Shown: positions 18,447 to 28,517 of the stretch, one piece after another
Numbering within the stretch: position 1 is the stretch's first letter
Layout of the letters: each line of letters opens with the position of its first letter
Source: Pseudoalteromonas sp. N1230-9
Lineage (GTDB): Bacteria > Pseudomonadota > Gammaproteobacteria > Enterobacterales > Alteromonadaceae
Reading direction: 5' to 3'
DNA: 64,000 nucleotides
Assembly: GCF_032716425.1 (NCBI RefSeq)
Contig: NZ_CP090420.1
Location: forward strand, 372,001-436,000
Position numbers and translations under genes: made by a program
The notes under the pieces: model-generated
Databases searched by the model: none
The model's input: the letters and a program-made list of their open reading frames with translations, nothing else
What the model was told of the DNA's origin: nothing

Positions 18447-18613
18447 AGCTCATCCTTTGTTATAGTTATTCAGTTGATATTCGAGCCGTAAGTACTTATT
18501 TTTCACAATGTGTTACAAAGTTTTAGAGTCTATACCCTAATAAGCATTGAATTGCGGCCTATATGAGCACATGATAAATAAAAACACAGTCAATTTCTAA
18601 TGGATACGAAATA

Positions 18614-21490
18614 ATGAAAAAAATAATGGGCTTGAGTGCTATTGCATTTGCCGTCTTAGCAGGGTGTAGTTCAGCACCAAATCAAACAACTAACCCAAAC
18701 TTAATTCCCGAATCGCTTATTGTTAGTCCTAATGACACTCGCGAATATAAAACCCTCAAGTTAGCCAATGAAATTGATGTGATTTTAATCTCGGACCCAA
18801 GTGCCGAAAAATCAGCTGCTGCATTGAGTGTTGGGGTTGGTTTGTTGCACGACCCTATGAGTCAACAGGGGATGGCTCACTATTTAGAGCATATGTTATT
18901 CCTTGGCACAGAAAGATACCCTGATACCAAGGGCTATAGTGATTTTATGACTAAAAATGGTGGTGCACATAACGCCTATACTTGGTTAGATATTACCAAT
19001 TACATGTTTAAAGTTAACAACGACGCATACGACGAAGCGCTTGATCGTTTTGCTGATTTCTTTAAATCGCCCAAGCTTTATCCTGAGTACACTGATAAAG
19101 AAAAAAATGCCGTAAATGCAGAATGGTCTATGCGTCGTGAAATGGACTTTTTCGGCCAGTTTAAGCTTGCTCGACAAATGATGGGGGAGCATCCAGCAAA
19201 CCGATTCTTAATTGGTAACTTGGAAACATTAGGCGATAAAGAGGGCAGTAACCTTCATAAAGAAACTGTGGCTTTTTATAACAAGTATTACTCGTCTAAC
19301 ATCATGAAAGTAGCGATGATTTCAAATCGTCCGCTAGCTGAAATGGAAGCAAAAGCGAAGCAGTATTTTGCAGACATTGAAAATAAGCAGATAGAAAAGC
19401 CAACTGTGACTGATAAGCTCGACTTTAGTAAAGCAGGTGGTAAACGTGTTTATTACTCTCCGAATGAAGATGTTAAACAATTAGAGTTGGAGTTTACTAT
19501 CAAAGACAACAGCGCTGAGTTCGCTGTTAAACCTAATCGCTTTGTGTCTTATTTACTTAGTAATGAAATGCAAGGCAGCCCTGCACAAATCCTTAGAGAT
19601 AAAGGCTGGGTTTCGCATTTATCTGCAAGCGATGCGCCGACTCAATATGGCAACTATGGCACCCTTAAAGTTAGTATTGAGTTGACCGATTCTGGCATGC
19701 AAAACCGTGAAGAAATAGTTGCGACTATCATGCAGTACATTGCATTAATCAAAGAGCAGGGTGTTGATAGTAAATACTTCAATGAAATTCGAACATCTTT
19801 AAATAATGAATTCCAATTTTTAGAAAAAGGTGACGAGTTTGGTTATGTCAGTAATCTAACCGATAGTATGCAGAAATTCCCTGTAAATAATGCAATCAAT
19901 GCGCCTTATTATTATGCAAAATTTGATGCTGACGCTGTGCAGAATGTACTGTCGCAATTAAATGAAGATACTCTTCGCATTTGGTACATATCAAAACAAG
20001 AAGAGACTGATTCACAGCTGCATTTTTATGATGGCAAATACCGTATTGAAGATATCAGTGAAGAAGAAATTGGCAGTTGGAATAAGCCGAGTCAGTATGA
20101 ATTAGCTCTACCGACTGTAAACCGCTTGCTACCCGAAAGTTTTGCAATCAAAACAGCTGAATTTAAGCAACAGGCTCATCCAGAGCTGGTGTTTGATGAA
20201 CAAGGAGTGAAGGTATGGCGTCAAGCAAGTCAACAATTTGCAGAGCAGCCAAAAGGGCTTGTTGAGGTTTATATCAATACACCTGACGCACTGGTTGATG
20301 CAAAGGCGAAAGTTCTTTACTCGGTTTGGGCGGATATCTATAACTTACAGCAAAGTAAATTAAGCACAGAAGCAGCCGTTGCAGGTATGAGTTTAGGGCT
20401 ACAGCCTAGTAATGGTCTGGTTTTATCATTAAGCGGCTTTACTGATAAACAAGATGTTTTATTGGCACAAGCACTTGAAAACTTACAGCTAGAAGTATCA
20501 AAAGAAGGCTTTGAACAAGCAATTGACCGCTATAAGCGCGATTTATTGAACCAACAGCAACAGTTTCCTTTCTATCAAGCGTTTGGGGAATACTCGAAAT
20601 TAACACGCAGCGGTAAATTTGACACCGAGGCACTCATTGCAGCAGCCAATGCTTTAACGCTCGCTGATTTTACTGCAATTAAGCAGTCGACCTTGGCAGC
20701 TAATGACCTACGTGTATTTACCTTCGGCAATTATAATCAAGACGATGTAAACTCGATTGCCAATAAATTGATAGCTATCTTGCCTAAGACGCACAAAGTA
20801 TCGAAATTTGCTCGCAGCAAAGCGTGGTTACCTAAGCTAGGTGAGCGCATTGTGTTACAAAAAGATATTATTGTCGCTGACGTTGCAGTTATCGATATGG
20901 TTGTTCATCCGACCCCAGGGTATAAGCAGCAAGCACAAGCTCAAGTATTACAAAACCACTTTAGAACAGTTGCTTTTGATAAACTACGTACTGAAGAACA
21001 ACTTGCTTATGCGGTTGGTGCACTTGCTCGCCCAATTGAAGATTACTCAGCACTTGGGCTTTATATCCAAACGCCAGTTAAAGGTCCAAAAGAAATGCAA
21101 GCTCGCTTTGATGAATTTAAAAAGCAATACGCAGTTGAGCTTGATAATATGACAGAAGACACCTTTATGCAGCTTAAGAACGCCACCCTTGTGTCTTTAA
21201 AAGAGCAGCCTAAAAATCTTGGCGATGAAATGGCCCCTTTAATTTCTGATTGGTATCGCGAAAACTTTAACTTTGATTCTAAAGATAAACTGATTGCTGA
21301 GGTTGAAAAAGTAACCTTAGCTGATCTTAAAGATTACTATAAGAAAACGATGTTAAATGCTCAAGCACCGCGTTTGAACATTCAACTGCGTGGTAGTAAA
21401 TTTGCGGATAAGCCATTCGCTGATCTGGAAAATCAGATTAAAGTTGATAACTTAGAAACCTATTACAAAGGAATTCAATTCCAAAAATAG
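18614..21490 (+). CDS. M16 zinc metalloprotease lipoprotein (pitrilysin/insulysin type)
   Basis: A 958-residue peptidase. It is a predicted lipoprotein (lipobox LAGC near residues 15-18). The inverted zinc motif HYLEH is followed about 75 residues later by the downstream zinc ligand in NAVNAEW. Length and four-domain layout match the pitrilysin/insulysin clamshell proteases that degrade short peptides in a closed chamber; the C-terminal half has the substrate-holding segment FRTVAFDKLRTEEQLAYAVG. Lipid anchoring differs from soluble periplasmic pitrilysin of E. coli. A strong terminator follows. Confidence 0.93.
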   Translation: MKKIMGLSAIAFAVLAGCSSAPNQTTNPNLIPESLIVSPNDTREYKTLKLANEIDVILISDPSAEKSAAALSVGVGLLHDPMSQQGMAHYLEHMLFLGTERYPDTKGYSDFMTKNGGAHNAYTWLDITNYMFKVNNDAYDEALDRFADFFKSPKLYPEYTDKEKNAVNAEWSMRREMDFFGQFKLARQMMGEHPANRFLIGNLETLGDKEGSNLHKETVAFYNKYYSSNIMKVAMISNRPLAEMEAKAKQYFADIENKQIEKPTVTDKLDFSKAGGKRVYYSPNEDVKQLELEFTIKDNSAEFAVKPNRFVSYLLSNEMQGSPAQILRDKGWVSHLSASDAPTQYGNYGTLKVSIELTDSGMQNREEIVATIMQYIALIKEQGVDSKYFNEIRTSLNNEFQFLEKGDEFGYVSNLTDSMQKFPVNNAINAPYYYAKFDADAVQNVLSQLNEDTLRIWYISKQEETDSQLHFYDGKYRIEDISEEEIGSWNKPSQYELALPTVNRLLPESFAIKTAEFKQQAHPELVFDEQGVKVWRQASQQFAEQPKGLVEVYINTPDALVDAKAKVLYSVWADIYNLQQSKLSTEAAVAGMSLGLQPSNGLVLSLSGFTDKQDVLLAQALENLQLEVSKEGFEQAIDRYKRDLLNQQQQFPFYQAFGEYSKLTRSGKFDTEALIAAANALTLADFTAIKQSTLAANDLRVFTFGNYNQDDVNSIANKLIAILPKTHKVSKFARSKAWLPKLGERIVLQKDIIVADVAVIDMVVHPTPGYKQQAQAQVLQNHFRTVAFDKLRTEEQLAYAVGALARPIEDYSALGLYIQTPVKGPKEMQARFDEFKKQYAVELDNMTEDTFMQLKNATLVSLKEQPKNLGDEMAPLISDWYRENFNFDSKDKLIAEVEKVTLADLKDYYKKTMLNAQAPRLNIQLRGSKFADKPFADLENQIKVDNLETYYKGIQFQK

Positions 21491-21510
21491 GATTTATATT
21501 TCAATAAATC

Positions 21511-21536
21511 AAAGCCCAAGCATATGCTTGGGCTTT
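21511..21536. terminator. Bidirectional rho-independent terminator
   Basis: AAAGCCCAAGCAT/ATGCTTGGGCTTT is a perfect 26-base palindrome between the convergent protease and antiporter genes, followed by T residues on the plus strand. Confidence 0.88.
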
Positions 21537-21541
21537 TGTTC

Positions 21542-22924
21542 TTATGCAATAAGTAAAAAACCAATAAATGCAGCTGTTGCTGCCAATATGGTATAGGGTA
21601 GTTGAGTAATAGCATGGCTCACTAAATCGCAACCAGAGCCTTGTGCAGCCAGTACCGTTGAATCAGAATAAAAGCACGCTTGGCTGCCAAAAGAAGAAGC
21701 CGACAGCAATGCGCCAATCACCAAAGGAATATTCGCATCAATTGCATAGGCAAGAGGCATAACTATAGGGATAGTGACCGCGAAAATACCCCAGCTTGAA
21801 CCCGTTGCAAAGGCAAGCACTGCCATAGCTAAAAATACCATTGCAGGCAGGTATTGTGCCGTCATGTAGGGGCTTAGTGTATTAATAACATATTGTGGTA
21901 GCATTAATTGGTCACACACATCTTTGAAAATAAATGCAGCGACTACAGTGCCAATTGCCGGAATCATACTTTTAAATCCATCGAGCATGCGTTCTACTAG
22001 CTCTGACAACGTCATTAGCTTTTGCAGCATATAAAAGGGTAATACAATGGCAAAAGTTGCGAGCAGCCCTTTAAATACATCAATCTCAAAGTAGACAGTG
22101 AATGCCACCAGCAAAATAATGGGCACTAAAAAGTTGTAAAGTTTGCCATTACTTGCGGCAGTCTCAAAGTTCTCTTCGGCCGCTTTTACTGCATATTCAT
22201 CAGCTGTCTGGATATCGGTGTATTGACTGTTTGATATCTCGATTTGATGATTCATGGCACGTAGCTGCGCTTTTTTCATCGGGCCAAAGGCTGGGATGAT
22301 GTTTACGCTCACAAGTAATACAACGAGTACAGCAAACCACGCGTAGAGCATGTATGGAATTGCTTGAATATACACAGCAATGCCTTGGCCTTCAGGTGCT
22401 ACATTGTTATCAACTAATAAACCACCAAAAAATACTGCCCACGTTGATAGCGGGACTAGTACACAGATAGGCGCGGCAGTTGAGTCGACCACATAGGCGA
22501 GCATTTCACGGCTGATTTTAAATTTATCGGTAATACGTTTCATGGTTTCACCAACCGTTAACGCATTAAGGTAATCGTCTATAAAAATAATGACGCCTAA
22601 CACAAATGTCATAACGAGTGATGAACGTTGTCCTTTAGCAAATTTTAATGCTAATTCAGCAAATGCACTTGCGCCGCCTGTGCGCACTAATAAAGCGATG
22701 AGAGCACCGAAGCCCCCGCACACTAATATAAGCCAAGCAATGGTTTCGTCTTGCATTACTTTTAATGAGATATCAGCAAAATTAGACAATACAGCAGTAG
22801 GGCCTAGCATGGCTAAACCAAACAAAGCACCAATAAGTAATGATAATATAGGGCGGCGTAAAAATACGGCCAAAACCACTACTAATATAGGAGGTAGTAA
22901 ACTTAACGCAGAAGGTTCTTGCAT
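21542..22924 (-). CDS. NhaC-family Na+/H+ antiporter-like transporter
   Basis: A polytopic membrane protein of about 460 residues with some 11-12 helices. Typical NhaC-family segments are visible: GGFGALIALLVRTGGASAFA, FVLGVIIFIDDYLNALTVG with the conserved acidic pair, ISREMLAYVVDSTAAPICVLVPLSTW, and FATGSSWGIFAVTIPI near the end. Family members exchange Na+ for protons, or sometimes transport organic acids or amino acids, so the substrate is open. The ATG at 22924 is preferred because it begins directly before the first helix; a TTG at 22972 would add 16 residues. No clear ribosome site is visible. Confidence 0.88.
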   Translation of the reverse strand: MQEPSALSLLPPILVVVLAVFLRRPILSLLIGALFGLAMLGPTAVLSNFADISLKVMQDETIAWLILVCGGFGALIALLVRTGGASAFAELALKFAKGQRSSLVMTFVLGVIIFIDDYLNALTVGETMKRITDKFKISREMLAYVVDSTAAPICVLVPLSTWAVFFGGLLVDNNVAPEGQGIAVYIQAIPYMLYAWFAVLVVLLVSVNIIPAFGPMKKAQLRAMNHQIEISNSQYTDIQTADEYAVKAAEENFETAASNGKLYNFLVPIILLVAFTVYFEIDVFKGLLATFAIVLPFYMLQKLMTLSELVERMLDGFKSMIPAIGTVVAAFIFKDVCDQLMLPQYVINTLSPYMTAQYLPAMVFLAMAVLAFATGSSWGIFAVTIPIVMPLAYAIDANIPLVIGALLSASSFGSQACFYSDSTVLAAQGSGCDLVSHAITQLPYTILAATAAFIGFLLIA

Positions 22925-23211
22925 TATATTTTTCACACAGTTAAGCAATGCGAGATTGCTTACAGAAATCAAAAGTCTTTCGACTCAAGTAACTGCTTTA
23001 CGCGAACACACTTTTATGGACCCATAAGGGAAAGTGCCTGCGTTGGCTGGCGCCAGACAGTATAGAGGGTATACTGCTTTTGTTTTGCCCAAAACATCGC
23101 ACGAAAAATAATCCTGAATTTTAATTTAGTCAATAAGAATTTTTATCTTATCCAAATTAATTTAATTGCAGTATTTATGTTAGGCTATCAATTAGTTTAA
23201 CGGGGGTTTTT
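22925..23211. other. Intergenic region with hairpins between divergent antiporter and Nudix genes
   Basis: Holds several inverted repeats: CAGTATA-GAGGG-TATACTG at 23058-23076, a short CTGGCGCCAG palindrome at 23048-23057, and complementary CACTTT/AAAGTG around 23008-23037. If the antiporter transcript starts near 23080 they would fold as a structured leader of about 150 bases. I could not match it to a known riboswitch. Downstream of 23080 the sequence is AT-rich and likely holds the Nudix promoter. Confidence 0.4.
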
Positions 23212-23616
23212 ATGGCTTTTTCAGATACATACAGATTAAGTAGTCATGCGGTAATCACTAATCCACAAGGTCAGGTGTTATTGCTGAAAGCTAATTACGG
23301 ACAAAAAAGCTGGGGGCTACCTGGTGGCGCTTTAGATAAGGGCGAAACCATTCATCAAGCACTCATACGTGAATGCGATGAAGAACTAGATTGTGATGTA
23401 CAGATTGCCTACTTAAGTGGTGTTTATTACCACACAGCGTTTAATTCGCATGCATTTATATTTAGAGCTTTTCTGCCTGAACATGCAAAAATAACCCTAA
23501 GCGACGAGCATACTGACTATGGGTATTTTAACCTTGATGAGCTTTCTGATGTTCAAAAGGAACGTGTCCTTGATTGTCTCAATTTTACCTCAGATGTTGT
23601 TAGTAAAGTATTTTAG
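23212..23616 (+). CDS. Nudix hydrolase
   Basis: A 134-residue Nudix protein. The Nudix box begins GGALDKGETIHQALIRECDE near residue 41 and continues with the conserved Glu residues; the usual Gly near its end is Asp. The ATG follows ACGGGGGTTTTT, an acceptable ribosome site. Proteins of this family cleave nucleoside diphosphates linked to another group; the substrate cannot be told from sequence. A GNAT gene follows after 9 bases, so the two probably form an operon. Confidence 0.9.
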   Translation: MAFSDTYRLSSHAVITNPQGQVLLLKANYGQKSWGLPGGALDKGETIHQALIRECDEELDCDVQIAYLSGVYYHTAFNSHAFIFRAFLPEHAKITLSDEHTDYGYFNLDELSDVQKERVLDCLNFTSDVVSKVF

Positions 23617-23625
23617 GAGCGTGTT

Positions 23626-24117
23626 ATGAGCGATATTTTTTTACGTGCCGGGTACCCAAGTGATGATAGTTTTATTCTAAAACTGTTAAATCAGACATCG
23701 TTTTTAAAGCATATTGGCGATAAAGGTATCAAAACGCATGCTCAAGCTCAGCATTACATACAACAAACTTTTATCAATAGCCACCAGCAAAATGGTTTGG
23801 GCTGTTATATCGTTTGCCTCGCTGACGAAACACCCGTTGGAATGATTGGGCTTTTTCAAAGAGATGCATTGGCAATTCCTGATTTAGGTTTTGCCCTTTT
23901 AGCTGAGTATGAGGGGCGGGGAATTACAACAAAAGCGGCATCTTTATTGTTTGCAAAAGAGTACGTGAGAAATATTGACTTGTTAGCTGCTATGACATCA
24001 TTACAAAATGTCGCATCGCAAAAAGTGCTAATAAAATTAGGGTTTGAAGATGTTGGTGACCTTATTATCAATGATGACCACCAACCTCTGAAAGTTCTTT
24101 TAAAGAGTAAGTTTTGA
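23626..24117 (+). CDS. GNAT-family N-acetyltransferase, RimJ/RimL type
   Basis: A 163-residue acetyltransferase. It begins with an arginine-containing strand typical of the group (IFLRAGYPSDDSFILKLLNQ), has strands PVGMIGLFQRD and DLGFALLAEYEGRGITTKAA where the acetyl-CoA binding loop lies (EGRGITT), and ends with ASQKVLIKLGFEDVG, the closing motif of RimJ-like members. The acceptor is unknown. The last 18 bases overlap the 3' end of the convergent pqiC gene. Confidence 0.88.
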   Translation: MSDIFLRAGYPSDDSFILKLLNQTSFLKHIGDKGIKTHAQAQHYIQQTFINSHQQNGLGCYIVCLADETPVGMIGLFQRDALAIPDLGFALLAEYEGRGITTKAASLLFAKEYVRNIDLLAAMTSLQNVASQKVLIKLGFEDVGDLIINDDHQPLKVLLKSKF

Positions 24118-24711
24118 TAACTCTGCACCGACTTCTTGGTTAATTTCAAGCCATGTTGATTCTAACGTCATAACAAGACCTTCATAACCATCTTCGTCAA
24201 GAGGCGTAATTTCGTTAAAGTAGTTTATCGCTTTTAGCTGTCTACCCGACTCAGGTGTTGTGTAATATAAGCGCCATAATCCAGCTATATTCGCATTACC
24301 ATTTTGATCACCATTAAAGTGGTGTAGCTCGTACTCTAATTCATAATAAGTTTGCTGGTCTATATCTGTAATGACAGGTAAGCCTTTAATTACCATCCAG
24401 TTTTCTAGCTTTGTATAGAGAGTTTGATGCGCACTTGACGTAAGCATTAAATCCGGTGACTCATTCCAAAGGTGATAATTAGCTGCATTTATGCGGTTAT
24501 TATCGAGCACCATCGCAATACCCCGGTTATTTAATGAACCTCGTAGTTGTACCGTATTAACTCTTAGTTGAGCTTGGGTTTCGTCACTTAAACGTTTCAT
24601 CGCAGTTATAGGCTGCGAGAATTGGTAATACTGCATTGTTGAAAATGACGTTTGACTACATGCAGATAGTACGAATAGCGAGCTTACAAAAGCAATTAGT
24701 TTATAGTTCAT
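24100..24711 (-). CDS. pqiC: PqiC outer-membrane lipoprotein
   Basis: A 203-residue lipoprotein (lipobox LSAC at 15-18) of the ABC-type transport auxiliary family. In E. coli PqiC forms the outer-membrane partner of the PqiB tunnel. It is the last gene of a compact pqiABC operon; its ATG overlaps the pqiB stop by one base. It overlaps the GNAT gene at the 3' end. Confidence 0.88.
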   Translation of the reverse strand: MNYKLIAFVSSLFVLSACSQTSFSTMQYYQFSQPITAMKRLSDETQAQLRVNTVQLRGSLNNRGIAMVLDNNRINAANYHLWNESPDLMLTSSAHQTLYTKLENWMVIKGLPVITDIDQQTYYELEYELHHFNGDQNGNANIAGLWRLYYTTPESGRQLKAINYFNEITPLDEDGYEGLVMTLESTWLEINQEVGAELSKLTL

Positions 24712-26366
24712 TATTGTTTCCTTGGTGTCGGATCAGCAGGAAGGTCTTTATCGAAAATCAACATATTTGGTTGCTGATTTAGGCCACGCGTTAGGGGCTG
24801 TAGCTCTTCACTTAAGCGTTTAAACTCAGAAAGAGTAGTCTGCAATTGTTGGTGAAACGCTGACCCTTGTTGATAGCTTGCCATGGTTTTTTCGAACTGT
24901 TTCATGGTTTTATCAAACTGCTGCATACTTTTGGTCATTTCTGCAAAGTTTCTATTAATATCACCCGGTAAGTCTTGCGTATCTTGCTTATTGAGCAAAT
25001 CACGCATGTCATGCGCAAGCGCTTGATATTCTGAGAATGTGGTTTGCATTTGCGCTAAGCTGTCTTCTATTTTTAAATTATTTACTTTATTTAAAACATC
25101 TGAAACTTGATCGGCAATAACAGTAATACCGCTGGATATACTTGGGAATACAGTATATTCAGCAACTTTTGATAAACTGGCCGGCTCGGCGTTATTGTAA
25201 ATATCTAAGTCGACATAAACTGCACCTGTTAAAAGGTTACCTGGTTTTAAAGAGGCTCTAAGGCCACTTTTTACCCAGCCATCTAAACTTGAATGCCAAA
25301 ACTCACGTGCTGCTGTACTGTCGTGATATAAGCGACCATATTCAACCTTTATAAGCGCAGGAACAGCGGTGTTGTCTGTTCTAAAGTGTGCAGGTTTCCC
25401 ATTGATAATAACGCTTGCAGGTGCTTCAACAACGGTTCCAATTCTCATTCCTCTGTACTCAACGGGGGCACCTGCTCTTAAGCCTCGAATCGATTGTTCA
25501 AACTCAATTAAATAGTAGTCAAAGTCATAAAAACGTTCTTCAAGGGCTGCTTTATAACTGTTACTTAATGAAAAGCTATGGCCATTAGTTGCAATTTCGC
25601 CCGGTGTTTGTTGCTCTGGTATACCTACAGATATTCCGCCTTTTAGAAGTTTGCTTAATGAACCCGTATTGACATTAATTCCATCCGCAGAGAGGTCAAT
25701 TTCAATACCAGAGTTAACCCAAAAAATAGAATTCAATGTGATTAAGTTTTGATAAGGCTCATTAATAAAAATACCATACTTCATTGCCTGGTTTTTCCAA
25801 TCGAAAGTCGCGGTTTCTATTTGGCCTATTTTGTAGTCTTTAAAGTATATTCCTGTGCTAACGTCTAGCACTTCAGCGTTATAACTCAATAAGGTAAAAC
25901 GCCCTCCTTTAACGTCATTTGCAATCAAAGCAGGTTCATCTTGAAGCTTAAACTCATCCGCTAGCTTTTTGCTTTCACCAGGCGAAAACTCTAAATATAC
26001 GCCCGATAATAGCGTGCTCATGCCACTGATACCTGTGTCATCAATTCGTGGCTTTACCACCCATATTTTTGCATCATCGGTGAGTAAGTCTTCATAATGT
26101 TTATCTATCTGGGCACGTGCAATGACGCTATTTTGTTTGTCAGATAGTCTAACATGGTCAACTTGACCTATTTTTACACTTCGAACTTTAATTTCTGTTT
26201 TGCCAGCGACAATCCCTTCAGCGTGAGGCATTCTTATAAAAATTGTGGTGCCTTGATTTGCCTGATATTGATATAGCATCCAGGCGCCTATCAGTAATGC
26301 CACTAATGGAATAATCCAAATAGCGGAAATATTTGGCGCTGTTTTTATTTTAGCTGTTTCGCTCAT
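24711..26366 (-). CDS. pqiB: PqiB, MCE-domain protein of the Pqi envelope lipid-transport system
   Basis: A 551-residue protein with one N-terminal membrane helix (about 14-32) and three MCE domains (roughly 40-140, 155-250 and 285-400), followed by a long helical needle (about 405-530). This matches E. coli PqiB, whose hexamers stack MCE rings with a coiled-coil needle to bridge the periplasm. The domain openings are readable: IFIRMPHAEGIVAGKTEIKV, RFTLLSYNAEVLDVSTGIYF and FEQSIRGLRAGAPVEYRGMR. It overlaps pqiA by 4 bases (ATGA). Confidence 0.95.
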   Translation of the reverse strand: MSETAKIKTAPNISAIWIIPLVALLIGAWMLYQYQANQGTTIFIRMPHAEGIVAGKTEIKVRSVKIGQVDHVRLSDKQNSVIARAQIDKHYEDLLTDDAKIWVVKPRIDDTGISGMSTLLSGVYLEFSPGESKKLADEFKLQDEPALIANDVKGGRFTLLSYNAEVLDVSTGIYFKDYKIGQIETATFDWKNQAMKYGIFINEPYQNLITLNSIFWVNSGIEIDLSADGINVNTGSLSKLLKGGISVGIPEQQTPGEIATNGHSFSLSNSYKAALEERFYDFDYYLIEFEQSIRGLRAGAPVEYRGMRIGTVVEAPASVIINGKPAHFRTDNTAVPALIKVEYGRLYHDSTAAREFWHSSLDGWVKSGLRASLKPGNLLTGAVYVDLDIYNNAEPASLSKVAEYTVFPSISSGITVIADQVSDVLNKVNNLKIEDSLAQMQTTFSEYQALAHDMRDLLNKQDTQDLPGDINRNFAEMTKSMQQFDKTMKQFEKTMASYQQGSAFHQQLQTTLSEFKRLSEELQPLTRGLNQQPNMLIFDKDLPADPTPRKQ

Positions 26367-27601
26367 GCCAAGTTCTCTTGTTTAGCGGTTTTTAAATTAG
26401 CAGGGCTATCCCATAATAATCTAGGATCAAATGCATGGGCTGCAAGCATTTGGCAAATAACCATAGTTGTAAAAAAGACGGTACCTATTCCAGGTGTTAC
26501 AGACATCAAATTCCCCAGTTGCACCAAGGCTACTAAAATTGCTACCACAAAGACATCAATCATTGACCATTTACCTATAAATTCAGTTAATTGATAAACT
26601 CGTGTGTAACTTTTGGTTTGCCTATTAGCAGGACGTGTAACCATAAAGCATAGAAAGCTCAGTACCAGTGCTTTTGCCAAAGGCACCACAACGCTTGCTA
26701 GAAAGATAATCATAGCAATGGGATATGAGCCACTCGCCCATAAAATCATAACACCACCGATTAAAGTTGATGGCGTTTCGTCACCAAGGCTGGTTGTATA
26801 CATGATAGGGTAGACATTAGCAGGGATATAACACGCAACCGACGTAATTAACCAAGCAGCCGCTTTTTGAATGCTATTGGGATTGCGGCTAAAGGTTTTA
26901 GTTTCACAGCGTGAACACACCTCTGTATTACATAATTGACCACATACATGGCAGGCTTTAAGGCCTTGATCAATTGCTCTTGTATTGGGTAGCGTTTGCT
27001 CTATATAAATAGGTTCTCTTAGTTGTTGCCATAAACGTTGTTTGTTTAAGCGCGTTGTTGCGGCCACGTAGCAGACAACAAAGGCAACATAAGACCAGAA
27101 ACTAACGCCAAACGTGATATCTGCCATGGACATGATCTTCACCATGCTGACCATAACACCTATCAAAAATATCTCTGACATTATCCAAGGTTCAAGTGCA
27201 AAGGTAACCTTTAACAAGCGTTTTCCCCATTCATAAGGTAAAGCTTTAAGTAAACCTAAGTGTAAGGGAATGATCAAAACTAAAAGTAACATAGGCAGCC
27301 CGATGATACTTGTATCAATAAAGAGGCCTAAAAAGTCATTGTCGTAGTTAAATAAAATGCGAGCTGCGTCTGGGAGGGTAATCGTTTGGGTTATGCCGCT
27401 ACTACTGAATGATAAAAATGGATAGAACATACTGCTAAGCAGCATAAAGATAGCACTTAAGCTAAGCGCGACAACACTACTGTCTTGATTGGCTTTTGAA
27501 ACCGACAGTTTAGTATTGCAGTGAGGGCATACAGCCATTTGTTTTGCACTAAGGTGCGGTATCTCGATGACAAGATCACAACTAGGACATGCTGTTTGCA
27601 A
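26363..27601 (-). CDS. pqiA: PqiA inner-membrane protein
   Basis: A 412-residue membrane protein made of two similar halves of four helices each. Each half is preceded by a cytoplasmic zinc ribbon: CPSCDL...CPHC at 5-29 and CHVCGQLC...CSRC near 212-230. E. coli PqiA has the same size and layout and works with PqiB/PqiC in envelope lipid traffic. First gene of the operon, divergent from a periplasmic binding protein gene 139 bp away. In E. coli the operon responds to paraquat through SoxRS; no such box was identified here. Confidence 0.93.
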   Translation of the reverse strand: MQTACPSCDLVIEIPHLSAKQMAVCPHCNTKLSVSKANQDSSVVALSLSAIFMLLSSMFYPFLSFSSSGITQTITLPDAARILFNYDNDFLGLFIDTSIIGLPMLLLVLIIPLHLGLLKALPYEWGKRLLKVTFALEPWIMSEIFLIGVMVSMVKIMSMADITFGVSFWSYVAFVVCYVAATTRLNKQRLWQQLREPIYIEQTLPNTRAIDQGLKACHVCGQLCNTEVCSRCETKTFSRNPNSIQKAAAWLITSVACYIPANVYPIMYTTSLGDETPSTLIGGVMILWASGSYPIAMIIFLASVVVPLAKALVLSFLCFMVTRPANRQTKSYTRVYQLTEFIGKWSMIDVFVVAILVALVQLGNLMSVTPGIGTVFFTTMVICQMLAAHAFDPRLLWDSPANLKTAKQENLA

Positions 27602-27740
27602 ACTTTGGTACTCTTAAACAAGAACTTAGTTAATTTTGCACCAATTAACCGCTAAATACAAATGCAAGCACTCAAGTTCTGGACTAGTATTGAGCATAGT
27701 GTCAGTGAAAATATTTCGGCCCAAAACTTTAAGGTGGAAT

Positions 27741-28517
27741 GTGAGTCGTACATTAATACTTTTGTTATTTATGTTTTCTTTTAAAGGCGAGTGCGTGTCT
27801 GAGCAGAGCCACGAAATGCAGCTTGTTGTGGCTGCAAGCTCTTTTTTACCTCCTTATATAGTCAAGCAATCAAACAGCGGTATTCAAATTGAAATTTTAA
27901 AAGCAGCGTTACAAGCACAAGGTATTGCTGACCCTACTATACACTACATGTCTAATAAACGAGCCGAGCAGCAGTTATTGCAGGGTAAAGTTGATATCGT
28001 TCTGAACTTTCCTCCGACTGCCATAGCAGACATTTATAAAAGTGAGCCACTTGTAATGTATCAGAATGTGGCAATAAGCTTGGCAACAAACGAGTTTGCT
28101 ATTAATTCAGTGTTTGATCTTGCTGGTAAGAGTGTTTTAGCATTTCAAAATGCAATAAATTTTATAGAGCAACCATTTAAGTCTGTTTCAGAAAATTTGG
28201 CCTCCTACGACGAAGTCGTTAATCAAGAAGCACAAGTTGACCATCTAATGAAAGGGTGGGTAGATGTTATAATAATAGAGCGTCGTGTCTTTCTTTTTTA
28301 TTTAGAAAAATATAAACAATCTAGCAAGGTACTTCCTTTTGTTGTTCACCCAATATTTAAAGAAGCGCCAAGACCTGCGTACTTTTCTAACAAAGCACTT
28401 AAAGATAGCTTTAACCTTGGTTTAGGTAAGATTATTGAATCAGGCGAATATCAAGCAATTATCCGCCTAGATGGCACTGAGTATGCGCAGCTATCAACAG
28501 AGGAATTACGCGAATAG
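27741..28517 (+). CDS. Periplasmic amino-acid-type binding protein without a transporter
   Basis: A protein of about 258 residues similar to family 3 solute-binding proteins. I chose GTG at 27741 because AAGGTGG stands 3 bases upstream and the product then begins with a signal peptide (SRTLILLLFMFSFKGECVS); an upstream ATG-less extension is unlikely. Features include LVVAASSFLPPYIV, QIEILKAALQAQG, RAEQQLLQGKVDIVLNFP and a late Arg/Tyr-rich region. No permease or ATPase gene is adjacent, a common state for orphan binding proteins in marine gammaproteobacteria. The ligand is unknown. Overlaps the convergent thioesterase gene by 12 bases. Confidence 0.8.
   Translation: MSRTLILLLFMFSFKGECVSEQSHEMQLVVAASSFLPPYIVKQSNSGIQIEILKAALQAQGIADPTIHYMSNKRAEQQLLQGKVDIVLNFPPTAIADIYKSEPLVMYQNVAISLATNEFAINSVFDLAGKSVLAFQNAINFIEQPFKSVSENLASYDEVVNQEAQVDHLMKGWVDVIIIERRVFLFYLEKYKQSSKVLPFVVHPIFKEAPRPAYFSNKALKDSFNLGLGKIIESGEYQAIIRLDGTEYAQLSTEELRE

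Noticed and set aside
22925..23076. Lysine riboswitch before the NhaC-type gene
   Set aside because: The conserved lysine riboswitch segments are absent and the leader is too short.
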